A DNA stretch of 64,000 nucleotides from Tuctoria greenei (Eukaryota > Streptophyta > Magnoliopsida > Poales > Poaceae). The position numbers and the translations under genes are program-made. The notes under the pieces were generated by a model that had not been told where the DNA came from, ran no database searches, and saw nothing but the letters and a program-made list of their open reading frames with translations. Numbering within the stretch: position 1 is the first letter of the stretch; each line of letters opens with the position of its first letter. The DNA lies in contig JAYESD010000002.1 of assembly GCA_036927565.1 (NCBI GenBank), positions 229,979,605 to 230,043,604 of the forward strand, given 5' to 3'. Positions 63,467 to 64,000 of this stretch are shown piece after piece.

Positions 63467-64000
63467 CTAAACACTTGTGCGGCACCCGGGCCTAACCTCC
63501 GCCAGAGGGAAGCTCCAGTATTGACACGTGTACATCTACACCGGACCTACCAGTCCTAGACTAATAGCTCCGAAGTTGCCACGTGTCCAAACCACCGGAC
63601 CTTCAACCTCAGCAATCAAGCTGGTGAACCCCCAACGGCTCGGACCTCCAAGGGGCAATCAAAGACTTCAAGACCTGATTAAGTGTCATTAATACCATAT
63701 TAATGACACACGATCAGAAGGCCCTTAATACCAGTAACGGCACTGTCAGGTCCCGTTACCACGCTATTAAGGGTAATTAATCTCATTAATTATGTATTAA
63801 ACGTTAGTAACCGCCGGGGCCACATGTCGGGCCAAGCTAACGGTGTAATGACCAGTCCTTGTACTATAAAAGGACTAGTAGACGATACACAGGACACACA
63901 CAGTCTCGGGGCTGAAAACTCACATGGTCTCTGGGCTAAAAACTCTCTAGAAGCTCTTATACGCTCAATACAACAGCTACACACCCCGTGGAGTAGGGTA
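63467..64000 (+). repeat. 3' LTR of element B, right part (truncated by window end)
   Basis: Aligns with 27222-27764 of the 5' LTR, including the TATAAAAGGACT box at about 63865. About 145 bp should remain beyond the window. Confidence 0.9.

Larger units (their letters stand above)
27032..64000 (+). mobile_element. Tat-like Ty3/gypsy element B, extending past the window
   Basis: 5' LTR 27032-27906, PBS, gag, protease, RT, RNase H, second RNase H, integrase, long 3' region with an antisense ORF, PPT, and a 3' LTR (39238 onward) split by S2. The antisense ORF with a putative gypsy-type transposon domain and the second, aRNH-type RNase H are marks of the Tat lineage (Grande/RIRE2-like). It is inserted in the RT of S4. 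Frameshifts and stops show it is inactive. The window ends about 145 bp before the expected end of the 3' LTR. Confidence 0.9.

Overview
This is a plant nuclear sequence, almost certainly from a large-genome grass (Poaceae; panicoid affinity is an inference). The evidence is Sirevirus/Maximus-type Ty1/copia elements, Tat-type Ty3/gypsy elements with an antisense ORF and a second RNase H, and CCG-rich grass-like leaders. I found no convincing host gene, tRNA, rRNA or CRISPR array. The window is a stack of nested LTR retrotransposons, and most junctions can be placed to the base from target-site duplications (TSDs), LTR ends and interrupted reading frames.

Layout from the outside in. (C) 1-3052 is probably the 3' end of an old gypsy element, cut by the next one. 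(A) A degenerate Tat-like gypsy element starts at 3053 (5' LTR 3053-3906, then gag, protease and RT). Its RT is split by a 4.25-kb probable solo LTR (6827-11073), its RNase H linker by Sirevirus element S1 (11740-23937, TSD ACCTC), and its downstream RNase H by a minus-strand copia element S4 (24507-27031). S4 is cut in its RT by a second Tat-like gypsy element (B), which starts at 27032 and runs past the window end. The 3' LTR of B (39238 onward) carries Sirevirus element S2 (39433-63461, TSD CCGGG). The ORF3 of S2 carries minus-strand Sirevirus element S3 (48784-60604, TSD AGGAT). Along one path, C>A>S4>B>S2>S3, the nest is six layers deep.

Relative age follows the nesting. By eye, the LTR pairs of S1 (about 3 differences in 1381 bp) and S3 (about 2 in 1560 bp) are nearly identical. 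The S2 LTRs differ by a few percent and the B LTRs by roughly 5-8%. S1 and S3 have nearly full gag, pol and ORF3, with one visible pol lesion each: a 135-bp in-frame protease deletion in S1 and a 1-nt shift at a C6 run in S3.

The most interesting signals are in the expression design of the Sireviruses. (1) A candidate intron spans the gag stop in S1, S2 and S3. It starts at the homologous codon boundary in gag, ends exactly where pol opens, and has the length needed to put gag and pol in one frame (149, 149 and 136 nt). (2) ORF3 is preceded by a gene-like promoter and leader: a palindrome array, TATA or pyrimidine-rich start region, an ATG-free leader, and a GT-AG intron ending at or next to the ORF3 start codon. 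(3) The same family-specific palindromes (CGGATCATCCG type in S1/S2, CGGACTAGTCCG type in S3) sit both in the LTR promoter and upstream of ORF3. In S3 they also lie inside gag, where they encode RTSPV-like repeats. (4) The so-called Env-like ORF3 of S1 has a basic, nuclear-localisation-like N terminus and no visible membrane segment.
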